20,013 nt of DNA from an uncultured Bacilli bacterium (GTDB taxonomy: Bacteria > Bacillota_I > Bacilli_A > RFN20 > CAG-288), in assembly GCA_934725685.1 (NCBI GenBank), contig CAKVBX010000031.1:1-20013 (forward strand), read 5' to 3'. Positions 8,231-15,283 of this stretch are shown one piece after another. Numbering within the stretch: position 1 is the first letter of the stretch; each line of letters begins with the position of its first letter. Made by a program: the position numbers and the translations under genes. The notes beneath the pieces were generated by a model. It saw only the letters and a program-made list of their open reading frames with translations. It searched no databases and was not told the DNA's origin.

Positions 8231-9790
8231 ATGAAAAAAATACTATTGCTTGTCACACTGGGTGTGATTTTCTCTTTTTTCTCTAACCAGACCAATCCAA
8301 TCAATCTCAACATCAACCGGAAATTCCGGATTCAGCAAATCGCGGACGAAGCAGGCATCAAGGAAGATGGCTATGATTATCCCTTTGATGCGGAAAACAA
8401 ATTCAAGGGCGAAAGCGACCGCTATGAAACGAGAAGCCCTCTCAATGATTCGGAAGCGGAAATCTATGATATTTATGAAGATGGCAGAAGGGAAAAGGTG
8501 AACAGTGCTTCGAATTCCGGGATAGAAACCTATTCCTCTACGGACGATAAGTATGAAAACAACGATACGTTTGAGAATGCGACCGTCGTCTACAAGGTCA
8601 ACAACAGCATAGGAATGGTGGAAAACACAAGCAGCCTTTCAGGGACAATCAGTCAGAAAACAAGCGGATGGGGTCCATGGAAAAAGACCTACATCGATAA
8701 GGACTTCTATTGCTATGATGCAGTCGTGACCGGCACCCTGGAGGTCACCCTGACCAATATTCCTTCCGGTTGTGATTATGATCTGAGACTGTATCGATTG
8801 TCCAATGACTTAAACACATCCTATGAAGAGCTTTCCTTCGATAGTTATCTTAAGATAAGCAACAAAGGTGGAAACTCCGATGAGCATCTTTCGCTCAATG
8901 TCACACCTGGAACCTTTTATGTCTGCGTTTACGCTTACCAGGATGCGACATGGGACAATGACCACTCCTATACGCTGACCTTTGAACAGGTCGAAGACGA
9001 TTCCAGTGCGAACAGGTACTACAACATCACGGAAGGCAGAAAGAAAGGAGACCTCTGTGCCATCTGGACCAGCGGTTATAAGCCTTTAGGCATCACGCCT
9101 ACAACACTTAGCAATTCCAATGCGCAAGTGAACTTTGATAATTACAGCAAATATCCTTTCATTCACAATTTCTATGATGTCTATCATGATCAGGACATCA
9201 CCTATCAGAAAATCTATGTTTGGGATTTGACCTTGCGAATCGCAATCTACACCGTATTAAATGAAATATTGAATTCCGTGGAAGAATACGATGCCTGGAA
9301 GGATGATAAGCAGCAGGCATTTAACATTGCAATTGATTCCACTGGACTTGGTTTGACAATAAGTGGCATTGTCGTTTCAAAGCTAACAAAATTGGCACTC
9401 AAAACTGCAATTGCGTCAGCTTTAGGTGTTGTAGGTATCGTTATCGATGTCGCATCAGTAATTGTATCACTTGTTTCTTTGATTGCCACCTGTGTCATGA
9501 CATCGCCTTTTGATATCAAGAAGAGTCAGCTCAGAGAATACTTGATCAACGCGAAAGCGGCACTTGAGGTAGGAAGGGGCACATCCGATCAGGAAGTGGT
9601 TGTCTTAACCTATCGCTATCATTTCGGAAAGAACGGAAAACACTTCATCGATTATTCACCGGTCTATAAAGCAAACGAAAGCAATCTCTACAATCGCACT
9701 TACATCGATAAACTGGATGAAGGAAGTAGATTCACTGGTACGATCGAAGGAATGAGTGACTACGAAGAAGTCATGGGGTACATCAAATGA
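8231..9790 (+). CDS. Exported protein with PPC-like beta domain and hydrophobic helical hairpin, function unknown
   Basis: I do not recognise a named family for the full 519-residue protein. Residues 1-18 look like a signal peptide (KK followed by a leucine-rich core) without a lipobox cysteine. Residues about 106-252 match the bacterial pre-peptidase C-terminal (PPC) pattern: KYENNDTFENAT at the start, a central aspartate-aromatic strand (DKDFYCYD), G.LEVTL, CDYDLRLY, and a closing PGTFYVCVYAY...YTLTF. PPC domains are small beta sandwiches on secreted proteases, but no protease domain or catalytic motif is visible. Residues about 368-383 and 389-424 form a Gly/Ala/Val/Ile-rich hydrophobic hairpin, followed by a hydrophilic tail of about 95 residues. 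A purine-rich AAAAGGAAAAG ribosome site precedes ATG 8231. The stop overlaps the next start (ATGA). An envelope-bound or membrane-inserting exported protein fits best; a pore-forming or effector role is speculation. Confidence 0.7.
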   Translation: MKKILLLVTLGVIFSFFSNQTNPINLNINRKFRIQQIADEAGIKEDGYDYPFDAENKFKGESDRYETRSPLNDSEAEIYDIYEDGRREKVNSASNSGIETYSSTDDKYENNDTFENATVVYKVNNSIGMVENTSSLSGTISQKTSGWGPWKKTYIDKDFYCYDAVVTGTLEVTLTNIPSGCDYDLRLYRLSNDLNTSYEELSFDSYLKISNKGGNSDEHLSLNVTPGTFYVCVYAYQDATWDNDHSYTLTFEQVEDDSSANRYYNITEGRKKGDLCAIWTSGYKPLGITPTTLSNSNAQVNFDNYSKYPFIHNFYDVYHDQDITYQKIYVWDLTLRIAIYTVLNEILNSVEEYDAWKDDKQQAFNIAIDSTGLGLTISGIVVSKLTKLALKTAIASALGVVGIVIDVASVIVSLVSLIATCVMTSPFDIKKSQLREYLINAKAALEVGRGTSDQEVVVLTYRYHFGKNGKHFIDYSPVYKANESNLYNRTYIDKLDEGSRFTGTIEGMSDYEEVMGYIK

Positions 9791-10260
9791 AAAAAGTATA
9801 CCGGTTTCAATCTGATGGAAATTTGAAATATCCGAACGCGATAAGCCAGCAAATTCCATCTTTAATTATCGTACTTAGTTTGTGGTTTGCCTTTTTGATT
9901 ATCCATACTATTATCATTTGTAACGAAAAGCATATGCCGATAGGAATTCCAATAGCCTCTTTAATCCTTTTTCTCATCATGACAATCGTTCTCTTTGTTT
10001 TTCTTTTCCGTTTTTTCTTCTTGTCATACAACAATTCCATCACCGAGACACATTGGGATTTTAACCAGGAAATCACAATCGATGGGAACAGGATCGTTTC
10101 GAAGCTCACATTCGGAGAGGATACTTTTGAGGAGGAGTTAATCCTCAAAAAGGTCATCAAGAAGAAAAAGGTAACCATTTATTATCAGGACAGACATCAC
10201 TATGTCTCCATTCCCAATGAAATCATTCCTGTATCGGAAGAGGAGGGCAATCAAGAATGA
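9787..10260 (+). CDS. Two-helix membrane protein, first of a paralogous pair, possibly YcxB-like
   Basis: A 157-residue protein with a short cytoplasmic N-terminus (KKVYRF), two strong membrane helices (about 24-45 and 52-80) and a beta-rich C-terminal domain (about 88-148) carrying IDGNRI (98-103) and a terminal YVSIPNEI (139-146). The plan of two helices followed by a small domain ending in an aromatic-x-x-(I/L)-P motif resembles the YcxB-like family, a low-confidence resemblance. ATG 9787 overlaps the preceding stop as ATGA, so translation is probably coupled. The next gene encodes a protein with the same plan and matching motifs. Sequence is AT-richer than uvrA or hprK. No catalytic residues are apparent; partner, sensor or immunity roles are guesses. 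Confidence 0.65.
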   Translation: MKKVYRFQSDGNLKYPNAISQQIPSLIIVLSLWFAFLIIHTIIICNEKHMPIGIPIASLILFLIMTIVLFVFLFRFFFLSYNNSITETHWDFNQEITIDGNRIVSKLTFGEDTFEEELILKKVIKKKKVTIYYQDRHHYVSIPNEIIPVSEEEGNQE

Positions 10261-10721
10261 AACAGGTTTATTCGTTCTATTACACCGCTGAAGAACATCG
10301 TGCTTCAGTAAAAAAAGAACAGCTGTTTGACCTTCCTAAATTTCTTTTCCAATTCTGCTTTGTTGTCTACAATATCATATTTGTCTTCTTTTACGCACTA
10401 AACCATTCTTTTTCCGATGAGCAAAGCTTCATGATTATATTTTTTGCTATTCTTCTAGGTCTTATCATCATCACTTTATCAATATTGGGTGGATGTTACA
10501 GCAATACAAGTCCGACGCGACTATTTTGGAATGGAAAGCAAGAATGTACCATAGACGGAAACAAGGTTACGGTACACATCACAATGCCGAATGAATCAAA
10601 AACCGATACGTTTATCATCAAAAAGAAAGTGGAAAAACCGGAAGGTACCTATCTCTATAAAGCGTTCAATTATTATGTCTTCCTTCCGAACCGTGTCAAG
10701 CCGACCATCGTCAATGATTGA
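10257..10721 (+). CDS. Two-helix membrane protein, second of a paralogous pair, possibly YcxB-like
   Basis: A 154-residue protein with the same layout as its upstream neighbour: N-terminal KQVYSF, membrane helices at about 28-49 and 58-79, then a C-terminal domain with IDGNKV (99-104), TFIIKKK (118-124) and YVFLPNRV (140-147), each at nearly the same place as in the neighbour. This supports tandem duplication followed by strong divergence, since the helices share little beyond hydrophobicity. A good ribosome site AGGAGG (10241-10246) stands before ATG 10257, which overlaps the upstream stop as ATGA. It closes the three-gene cassette. Function unknown; the conserved domain faces the cytoplasm if the positive-inside rule holds for its KKK clusters. 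Confidence 0.65.
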   Translation: MKQVYSFYYTAEEHRASVKKEQLFDLPKFLFQFCFVVYNIIFVFFYALNHSFSDEQSFMIIFFAILLGLIIITLSILGGCYSNTSPTRLFWNGKQECTIDGNKVTVHITMPNESKTDTFIIKKKVEKPEGTYLYKAFNYYVFLPNRVKPTIVND

Positions 10722-10955
10722 GGTATTGCTTCCCCTATACTTTTCGCGTCTTTTGTCTTAGGTTCTTCTTGGAGCGGAATGTACTCCGGTTATAAGTTTT
10801 TTGCTTCTTTGATATACGATATTTTTTGCATTCGTCTTTTTTTCTTTACTGGTTTGAAGGAGTGGAATGTTTTTAAGATAGCTACTAGAAAAGTTTTGCT
10901 GTTTCATATGGTGAAACTCCCGGTTTTATTATTCTTAAAACACTAGGGTTTCGGT
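10722..10955. other. Intergenic region between the cassette and hprK with short repeats
   Basis: No gene is supported. GGAGCGGAATGT (10771-10782) recurs as GGAGTGGAATGT (10859-10870), 11 of 12 matching, 88 bases apart. The first copy can also form a weak stem, GGAG (10771-10774) with CTCC (10784-10787), before a run of six T, a poor terminator candidate for the cassette. GTTTCA (10901-10906) and TGAAAC (10912-10917) form a perfect 6+6 inverted repeat just upstream of the hprK promoter and could be an operator. Confidence 0.4.
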
Positions 10956-10978
10956 TATAATATGGTGATAATGAGGTG
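10956..10978 (+). promoter_or_regulatory. hprK -10 box and ribosome binding site
   Basis: A perfect TATAAT (10956-10961) lies 22 bases before the hprK start. The -35 region is weak (TTCTTA at 10932-10937, 18-base spacing). GAGGTG (10973-10978) is the ribosome site and decides the start: it is correctly spaced for ATG 10984, while GTG 10978 overlaps it. Confidence 0.5.
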
Positions 10979-10983
10979 TGCCC

Positions 10984-11970
10984 ATGTTAACCAGTTTAGA
11001 ATTAGCAAACCATTTTGGATTTAAGATTATCAACGGAGACGTCAATGCCCTCGCTCGTCCTGTCCTCGTCGCGGAACTCGACCGCCCTGGCCTCGAACTC
11101 CTCGGACTGTTCCAGTTCCATGAAAAAGACAGAATCATTCTTATTGGGAACAAGGAGATGGCCCTCATCAAGGATTCCGATCCCGAGAAAATCTATCATA
11201 ACTGCCTGAGGATATTTTCTAACGAATGTCCTTCCGTCGTTATCACACATGATAATCCCTGTCCGGAATGCATCATGAAGGCGGCAAGGGAGACGAACGT
11301 TCCGCTTTTCTCATGCAATCAGGATACTTCCGAACTTTCCTCTTCGATGTACATCTATCTTTCCGAGGCACTCGCTCCGAGAACTGCCCTCCATGCCTGC
11401 CTTTTGGAAATCTATGGTATCGGTGTTCTTCTCATGGGGGAATCCGGCATCGGCAAATCGGAAATTTCCTTGGAACTCATCCGCAAGGGACATCGTTTGG
11501 TCGCCGATGACCGCGTCGATATCGCTGATGTCCGCGGCAAACTCATCGGCACCTGCCCGGAGACCATCTATGGCATGATGGAAGTCCGCGGTATCGGCAT
11601 CATTAATGTTTCCCGCATGTTCGGCATCAATTCCCTTGCCAAGCGAAGCCATATTAATCTCATCATCAATCTTGTCCAGTTCAAGAGCGACGAGCCGATG
11701 GAACGTATCGGCATGAAGACCAATCATTACGATATTCTGAACGAGTCGATTCCGCTCATCAAACTTCCAGTTTCTGCTGCTAGAAGTATGGCGGAAATCA
11801 TTGAAACGGCAGTCACCAATTTCAAACTGAAAGATGATGGCTATGATACCGGATATGAATTCCAGAAGCGGCTTCTGGAAATCCAGGGACGCCGTCAGGA
11901 AGAAAAGAAGCGCAGAGAGGAATATGCCTCGATGCACGTCGCAAAACAGGAAAACCATTCGAAGGAGTGA
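10984..11970 (+). CDS. hprK: HPr kinase/phosphorylase
   Basis: Phosphorylates HPr on serine 46 and reverses this by phosphorolysis, releasing pyrophosphate; it couples glycolytic state to catabolite repression through CcpA. The 328 residues fit the family. Seen here: H137 ahead of the P-loop, Walker A GESGIGKSE (152-160) with K158, the following LVADDRVDI (172-180), and the family signature EVRGIGIINV (200-209). The loop usually reading close to PVxPGRN before the last helix reads PVSAARSM (262-269), so only one arginine of the PGRN part is kept. Several hprK mutations affecting phosphorylase activity map to the C-terminal part, so the kinase/phosphorylase balance may differ here (inference). 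A charged coiled tail follows residue 300. First gene of the hprK-lgt-trxB(-whiA) operon. Confidence 0.95.
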   Translation: MLTSLELANHFGFKIINGDVNALARPVLVAELDRPGLELLGLFQFHEKDRIILIGNKEMALIKDSDPEKIYHNCLRIFSNECPSVVITHDNPCPECIMKAARETNVPLFSCNQDTSELSSSMYIYLSEALAPRTALHACLLEIYGIGVLLMGESGIGKSEISLELIRKGHRLVADDRVDIADVRGKLIGTCPETIYGMMEVRGIGIINVSRMFGINSLAKRSHINLIINLVQFKSDEPMERIGMKTNHYDILNESIPLIKLPVSAARSMAEIIETAVTNFKLKDDGYDTGYEFQKRLLEIQGRRQEEKKRREEYASMHVAKQENHSKE

Positions 11971-11975
11971 AAGCC

Positions 11976-13067
11976 ATGACTATCGATTCTCTCGGTTATT
12001 ATGTTGGGTTTCCGTTCGGAAATCCTGTGATCCGTTTCTATGCCATCTGCATTCTTTTCGGCGCCTGTGTTGCCCTGTTTCTGTCGAACTACCGCGCGCA
12101 TAAGGATGGTTATGATTGGCATTTTTTCGATACGGCATTTCCTCTTTCTTTGATTGCCGGTATCATCGGCGCCAGAATTTGGTATGTCGTCGCCTCCTGG
12201 GATCAGTATGCCGGAGGCCCCTTCTGGAAAATCTTTGACATGAGGGAGGGCGGACTGGCTATCCAGGGCGGAGCTATCGGCGGTGTTTTAGTCGGTGCCA
12301 CGTATTGTATTTTCCGCAGGAAAGGCACATCTATCCTGAAAATCATGGATTTTGCCGTTCCGACCATCATCGTCGCACAGGCAATCGGGCGCTGGGGCAA
12401 CTTCTTCAACCAGGAAGTCTTCGGACATGCCGTCTCTCCGGATGCCTGGTCCTTCCTTCCTTCCTTCATCACGGACAACATGCAAAACGGAAGCATGGCA
12501 ATGGGTACTTATGTTTATCACGGAGAGACCATCACGGCGGCCAGTAACGGAATCTATCTTCCGGAAGGCAGTATTGCTGCACCGATGTTCTTGGTGGAAG
12601 GCGTCGTGAACATTTTGTTCTTTTTCCTGATTACCAGAGGGGTCCCTGCTGTCTTCGGGAAGCATTACCGCAACGGAGACCAGGCATTTGCCTATTTCCT
12701 TTCCTATGGTATCATCCGTATGACCTTGGAACCTTTGAGAAATGCCCATTTCATCATGGGAGATGCCTCTGCCGGCAAAGTGGATTACAAATCCTATATG
12801 ATGGCGATTGCCTTCATTGTCGCCGGTCTTCTTCTCATCGTCATCAATCATTTGTTTCATCGCTTTGCCGAGAAAGGCAAGTTCGATAAACATCCCGGAT
12901 TCAAATCCGTCTTCATTGAATCTGAACTTCAGGAAGTGATGGAAGTCTCTTCCGCTTCCGTCAAGGAAGAAGAGAAGAAGGGAAATGATGCGGGAATTGG
13001 GAATGACGGTTCCGATTTCCTTGCAAAGCTGAAATCCAAGGACCAGGATTCCGAAAAGAAGGAGTGA
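11976..13067 (+). CDS. lgt: Prolipoprotein diacylglyceryl transferase
   Basis: Transfers diacylglycerol from phosphatidylglycerol to the lipobox cysteine of prolipoproteins, the first lipoprotein maturation step, in the cytoplasmic membrane. The 363-residue protein has several membrane helices and the Lgt signature GRWGNFFNQEVFG (138-150) with R139 matching essential R143 of E. coli, and a second arginine region RMTLEPLR (248-255). The motif usually holding H103 of E. coli reads AIQGG (95-99), so Gln97 replaces His. After the last helix (about 273-293) there is a hydrophilic, Lys/Glu-rich tail of about 65 residues not usual for the family. ATG 11976 is chosen because GAAGGAG (11961-11967) sits 8 bases upstream; GTG 11967 overlaps the ribosome site. 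Located 5 bases after hprK. Confidence 0.95.
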   Translation: MTIDSLGYYVGFPFGNPVIRFYAICILFGACVALFLSNYRAHKDGYDWHFFDTAFPLSLIAGIIGARIWYVVASWDQYAGGPFWKIFDMREGGLAIQGGAIGGVLVGATYCIFRRKGTSILKIMDFAVPTIIVAQAIGRWGNFFNQEVFGHAVSPDAWSFLPSFITDNMQNGSMAMGTYVYHGETITAASNGIYLPEGSIAAPMFLVEGVVNILFFFLITRGVPAVFGKHYRNGDQAFAYFLSYGIIRMTLEPLRNAHFIMGDASAGKVDYKSYMMAIAFIVAGLLLIVINHLFHRFAEKGKFDKHPGFKSVFIESELQEVMEVSSASVKEEEKKGNDAGIGNDGSDFLAKLKSKDQDSEKKE

Positions 13068-13070
13068 CCT

Positions 13071-13991
13071 ATGGACAGGAAAGAAGTCGCTATCATCGGC
13101 ATGGGGCCTTCGGGTGTCTCGGCTGCCATTTATCTGAAACGTTATGGAATGACGCCGGTCTGCTACGAGAAGGAACTTGTCGGCGGAAAGGTGAACAAGA
13201 CCGAGAAAATCGAGAATTATGCCGGAATTCTTTCTGTGGCTGGCCCCGATCTCGGCATGTTATTAGAAGACCAGCTGAAGAAGTTTTCCATCCGCCCCAA
13301 TTATCAGGAGGTGAAGAAGGTTTTTCTCAACGGGGACGGGACTTTCACTATCTCCACGAAGAAAGAAGATCGTGTCTTTGCCTATGTCATCCTCGCTAAT
13401 GGGCTCGGCGAGAAGTCGTTTGTGATTCCTGGGGAAGACAAGTTCCACAAGAGAGGAATCTCCCGGTGCGCCATTTGCGATGGGAGCTTCTATCAGGGAA
13501 AGGATGTCGCCGTCATCGGCGCCGGTAATTCCGCGTTCGAGGAAGCGACGTATCTTTCCGATATCTGCTCGCATGTCACCCTCATCGCAAGAAGAAGGGT
13601 ATTCCGTGCCCAGGAAGCGGTCGTCGACGAGTTCCGCTCACGGAAGAATACCGAGACTCTTGCTCCCTATCAGGCGGTCTCTGCGGATGGGACGGACTCT
13701 ATTTCCTCTCTCACCGTGAAAAACAGCGAGACCGGCGAAGAGAGGACTCTTCTGATTTCCGGCCTTTTCCTTTATGTCGGAGAGGAAGCCTGCAGCGGAT
13801 ATGTCGATATCGAGGGAATCAAGGATGGTAAGGGAATCTATAAGACCGATGCCCGGATGGAGACGGCTGTCAGGAATCTTTATGCCATCGGAGACTGTCG
13901 CGACACCTATCTAAGACAGGTCGCCACGGCGAGCAATGACGGCGCCATCGCCGCCACCGCCATTCATGAGGATTATTTGAAGACAAGATGA
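13071..13991 (+). CDS. trxB: Thioredoxin reductase-type FAD/NAD(P)H disulfide oxidoreductase
   Basis: A flavoenzyme that passes electrons from NAD(P)H through FAD to a CxxC disulfide, probably to thioredoxin. The 306 residues fit low-molecular-weight thioredoxin reductases. Seen: FAD loop IIGMGPSG (8-15), redox pair CAIC (133-136) followed by DGSFYQGKDV, nucleotide loop GAGNSAFEEA (150-159), ARRRVFR (173-179) at the place of the NADPH-binding HRRxxxR motif, and the closing YAIGDC (271-276) with RQVATASNDGAIAA (282-295). The nucleotide motif has Ala in place of the usual His but keeps the arginines, so NADPH remains likely. AAGGAG (13059-13064) lies 6 bases before ATG 13071, and only 3 bases separate it from lgt, as in many Bacillota. 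Confidence 0.9.
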   Translation: MDRKEVAIIGMGPSGVSAAIYLKRYGMTPVCYEKELVGGKVNKTEKIENYAGILSVAGPDLGMLLEDQLKKFSIRPNYQEVKKVFLNGDGTFTISTKKEDRVFAYVILANGLGEKSFVIPGEDKFHKRGISRCAICDGSFYQGKDVAVIGAGNSAFEEATYLSDICSHVTLIARRRVFRAQEAVVDEFRSRKNTETLAPYQAVSADGTDSISSLTVKNSETGEERTLLISGLFLYVGEEACSGYVDIEGIKDGKGIYKTDARMETAVRNLYAIGDCRDTYLRQVATASNDGAIAATAIHEDYLKTR

Positions 13992-14026
13992 ATTGTTGCC
14001 TATTATATTGAAACATAGATAAGGAG
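13977..14026 (+). promoter_or_regulatory. Possible internal promoter and ribosome site for whiA
   Basis: TTGAAG (13977-13982), inside the end of trxB, and TATTAT (14001-14006) are 18 bases apart and match the consensus boxes at four and five positions. AAGGAG (14021-14026) is the whiA ribosome site. This could give whiA its own expression besides read-through from hprK. Confidence 0.35.
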
Positions 14027-14036
14027 AAGAGAAGAT

Positions 14037-15005
14037 ATGCCTACGGAAATAGCATTTGCCAAAAAAGTCAAAGAGGAATTGGCGACAAATCCTTATACGT
14101 TGGAGCAGAAGAAATTCATCCTTTCCGGCTTTGCCAGGAACGGAGGCTCTTTTTCCATCGGCAAAATTCCGTCCCTTGTCCTTCATACCGAAATCGGCAG
14201 TGTCGCAAAGCTTCTCTACTCCTGCCTGAAAGACTGCTTTTCTCTGTCTCCGGAAATCGACTATCAGAAAGTGAACCGCTTCGGAAGAAGGTTAGTCTAT
14301 GTCGTCCATGTCAATGACCCTTCCCTTTATCAGGTGATGGAGGAAATGGAGATTCTGAAGGATGGGTTCGAACGAATCCCTCCCAAGGCCGGACTCTATG
14401 TCAAGAATCTGAAATATCTCTGCATCGGCTGCTTTTTGGCCAATGGTTCCGTCAACAACCCTTCCTCTTCCAAGACATCCTATTTCCTGGAGATGGCTTT
14501 CACTGATCAGAACGATGCCCAGGCCATCAAGAGAAAGCTTCTTTCGTTTCGCCAGGAGAGAACCATGTCTTTTAAGTCCATCAAGAGAAGAGAGAAACAT
14601 GTTCTTTATCTGAAGAAATCCGATCAGATCACGGTCTTCCTTTCTTATCTTGGTGCCATCGAATCCATGTTCGACTATGAAAACGCCCGTTTGATGAAGG
14701 ATGACATGAATCTTGAGAACAGAAAGACCAATTGTGATATGGCGAACTATAAAAAGACCATCGCCGCAGCGGAAAAGGATATCGAGGATATCAACCTGCT
14801 CCTGTCCGTGACGCCGATCACACTCTTTGACGAGAAGACCCAGGCGGTGATGCTTGCGAGAAAAGAGTTCCCGGAATCCAATTATAAGGAACTTGCGGAA
14901 TATCTGACGGAAGAGAAGGAAATCAATATCACAAAAAGCGGAATATCTCATATTCTCACGGCGATTCGGGAAAAAGCCAGAAAACAGCGCCTTCTCGATA
15001 AATGA
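14037..15005 (+). CDS. whiA: WhiA DNA-binding regulator
   Basis: WhiA proteins join a degenerate LAGLIDADG homing-endonuclease-like domain to a C-terminal helix-turn-helix. They control sporulation in actinomycetes and influence cell division and chromosome segregation in Bacillota. The 322 residues fit. The endonuclease-like motif is GCFLANGSVNNP (131-142) followed by YFLEMAF (149-155), where most homologues have YHLE. The linker NRKTNCDMANYKKTIAAA (228-245) and the helix-turn-helix region YKELAEYL...ITKSGISHIL (283-307) are typical. There is no sign of nuclease activity, as in the family. It lies 45 bases after trxB; rapZ and yvcK, which often sit between them in Bacillota, are absent here. 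Stop TGA... is not used: the gene ends in TAA-free context TGA at 15003-15005. Confidence 0.93.
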   Translation: MPTEIAFAKKVKEELATNPYTLEQKKFILSGFARNGGSFSIGKIPSLVLHTEIGSVAKLLYSCLKDCFSLSPEIDYQKVNRFGRRLVYVVHVNDPSLYQVMEEMEILKDGFERIPPKAGLYVKNLKYLCIGCFLANGSVNNPSSSKTSYFLEMAFTDQNDAQAIKRKLLSFRQERTMSFKSIKRREKHVLYLKKSDQITVFLSYLGAIESMFDYENARLMKDDMNLENRKTNCDMANYKKTIAAAEKDIEDINLLLSVTPITLFDEKTQAVMLARKEFPESNYKELAEYLTEEKEINITKSGISHILTAIREKARKQRLLDK

Positions 15006-15022
15006 GCATTGAAAATCGATAA

Positions 15023-15042
15023 TTGCGCATAATTATGCGTAA
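15023..15042. repeat. Perfect 14-base palindrome, operator-like
   Basis: CGCATAATTATGCG (15026-15039) is its own reverse complement. Two further pairs (15023-15024 with 15041-15042) match after one mismatch. With no loop and no T-run it is unlikely to be a terminator; it looks like a binding site for a dimeric protein, 17 bases after whiA and about 230 bases upstream of the gap -10 box. Confidence 0.45.
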
Positions 15043-15123
15043 GCCAAACTTAAGAAAATTGAAGAAAATATGGTACTTTTGTACATAATTCTTTGATTTT
15101 CTTTTATTTTGTAAAAAATAGAA

Positions 15124-15188
15124 TGAGCGTTGCGCGCTCACTTTTATTTAAAGTGATTCATTTTTGCGCTCTCATAGAGCAATTTTTC
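15124..15188 (+). terminator. Two consecutive hairpins after whiA
   Basis: TGAGCG (15124-15129) pairs with CGCTCA (15135-15140), followed by CTTTTATTT. A second stem GCTCT/AGAGC (15168-15172 with 15176-15180) is followed by AATTTTT. Between them TCACTTT (15138-15144) can instead pair with AAAGTGA (15150-15156), competing with the first stem. Each stem is short; together they probably end the hprK-whiA transcript. Confidence 0.45.
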
Positions 15189-15227
15189 CTTTGAAACCCC
15201 TATTTTTATAAAAAAGTTATCGAAAAA

Positions 15228-15274
15228 CTTTCATTTTCGTATTTAGTTTGTATAATGATTGTGTAACTAGGAGG
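15228..15274 (+). promoter_or_regulatory. gap promoter and strong ribosome binding site
   Basis: A perfect TATAAT (15251-15256) lies 27 bases before the gap start; the -35 box is weak (CTTTCA at 15228-15233, 17-base spacing). AGGAGG (15269-15274) is a full-strength ribosome site 9 bases before ATG 15284, in keeping with a highly expressed enzyme. Confidence 0.6.
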
Positions 15275-15283
15275 ACATTAAAA

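Noticed and set aside
15124..15188. Attenuator or riboswitch controlling gap
   Set aside because: The only good -10 box lies downstream of these hairpins (15251-15256), so they would not be in the gap leader.
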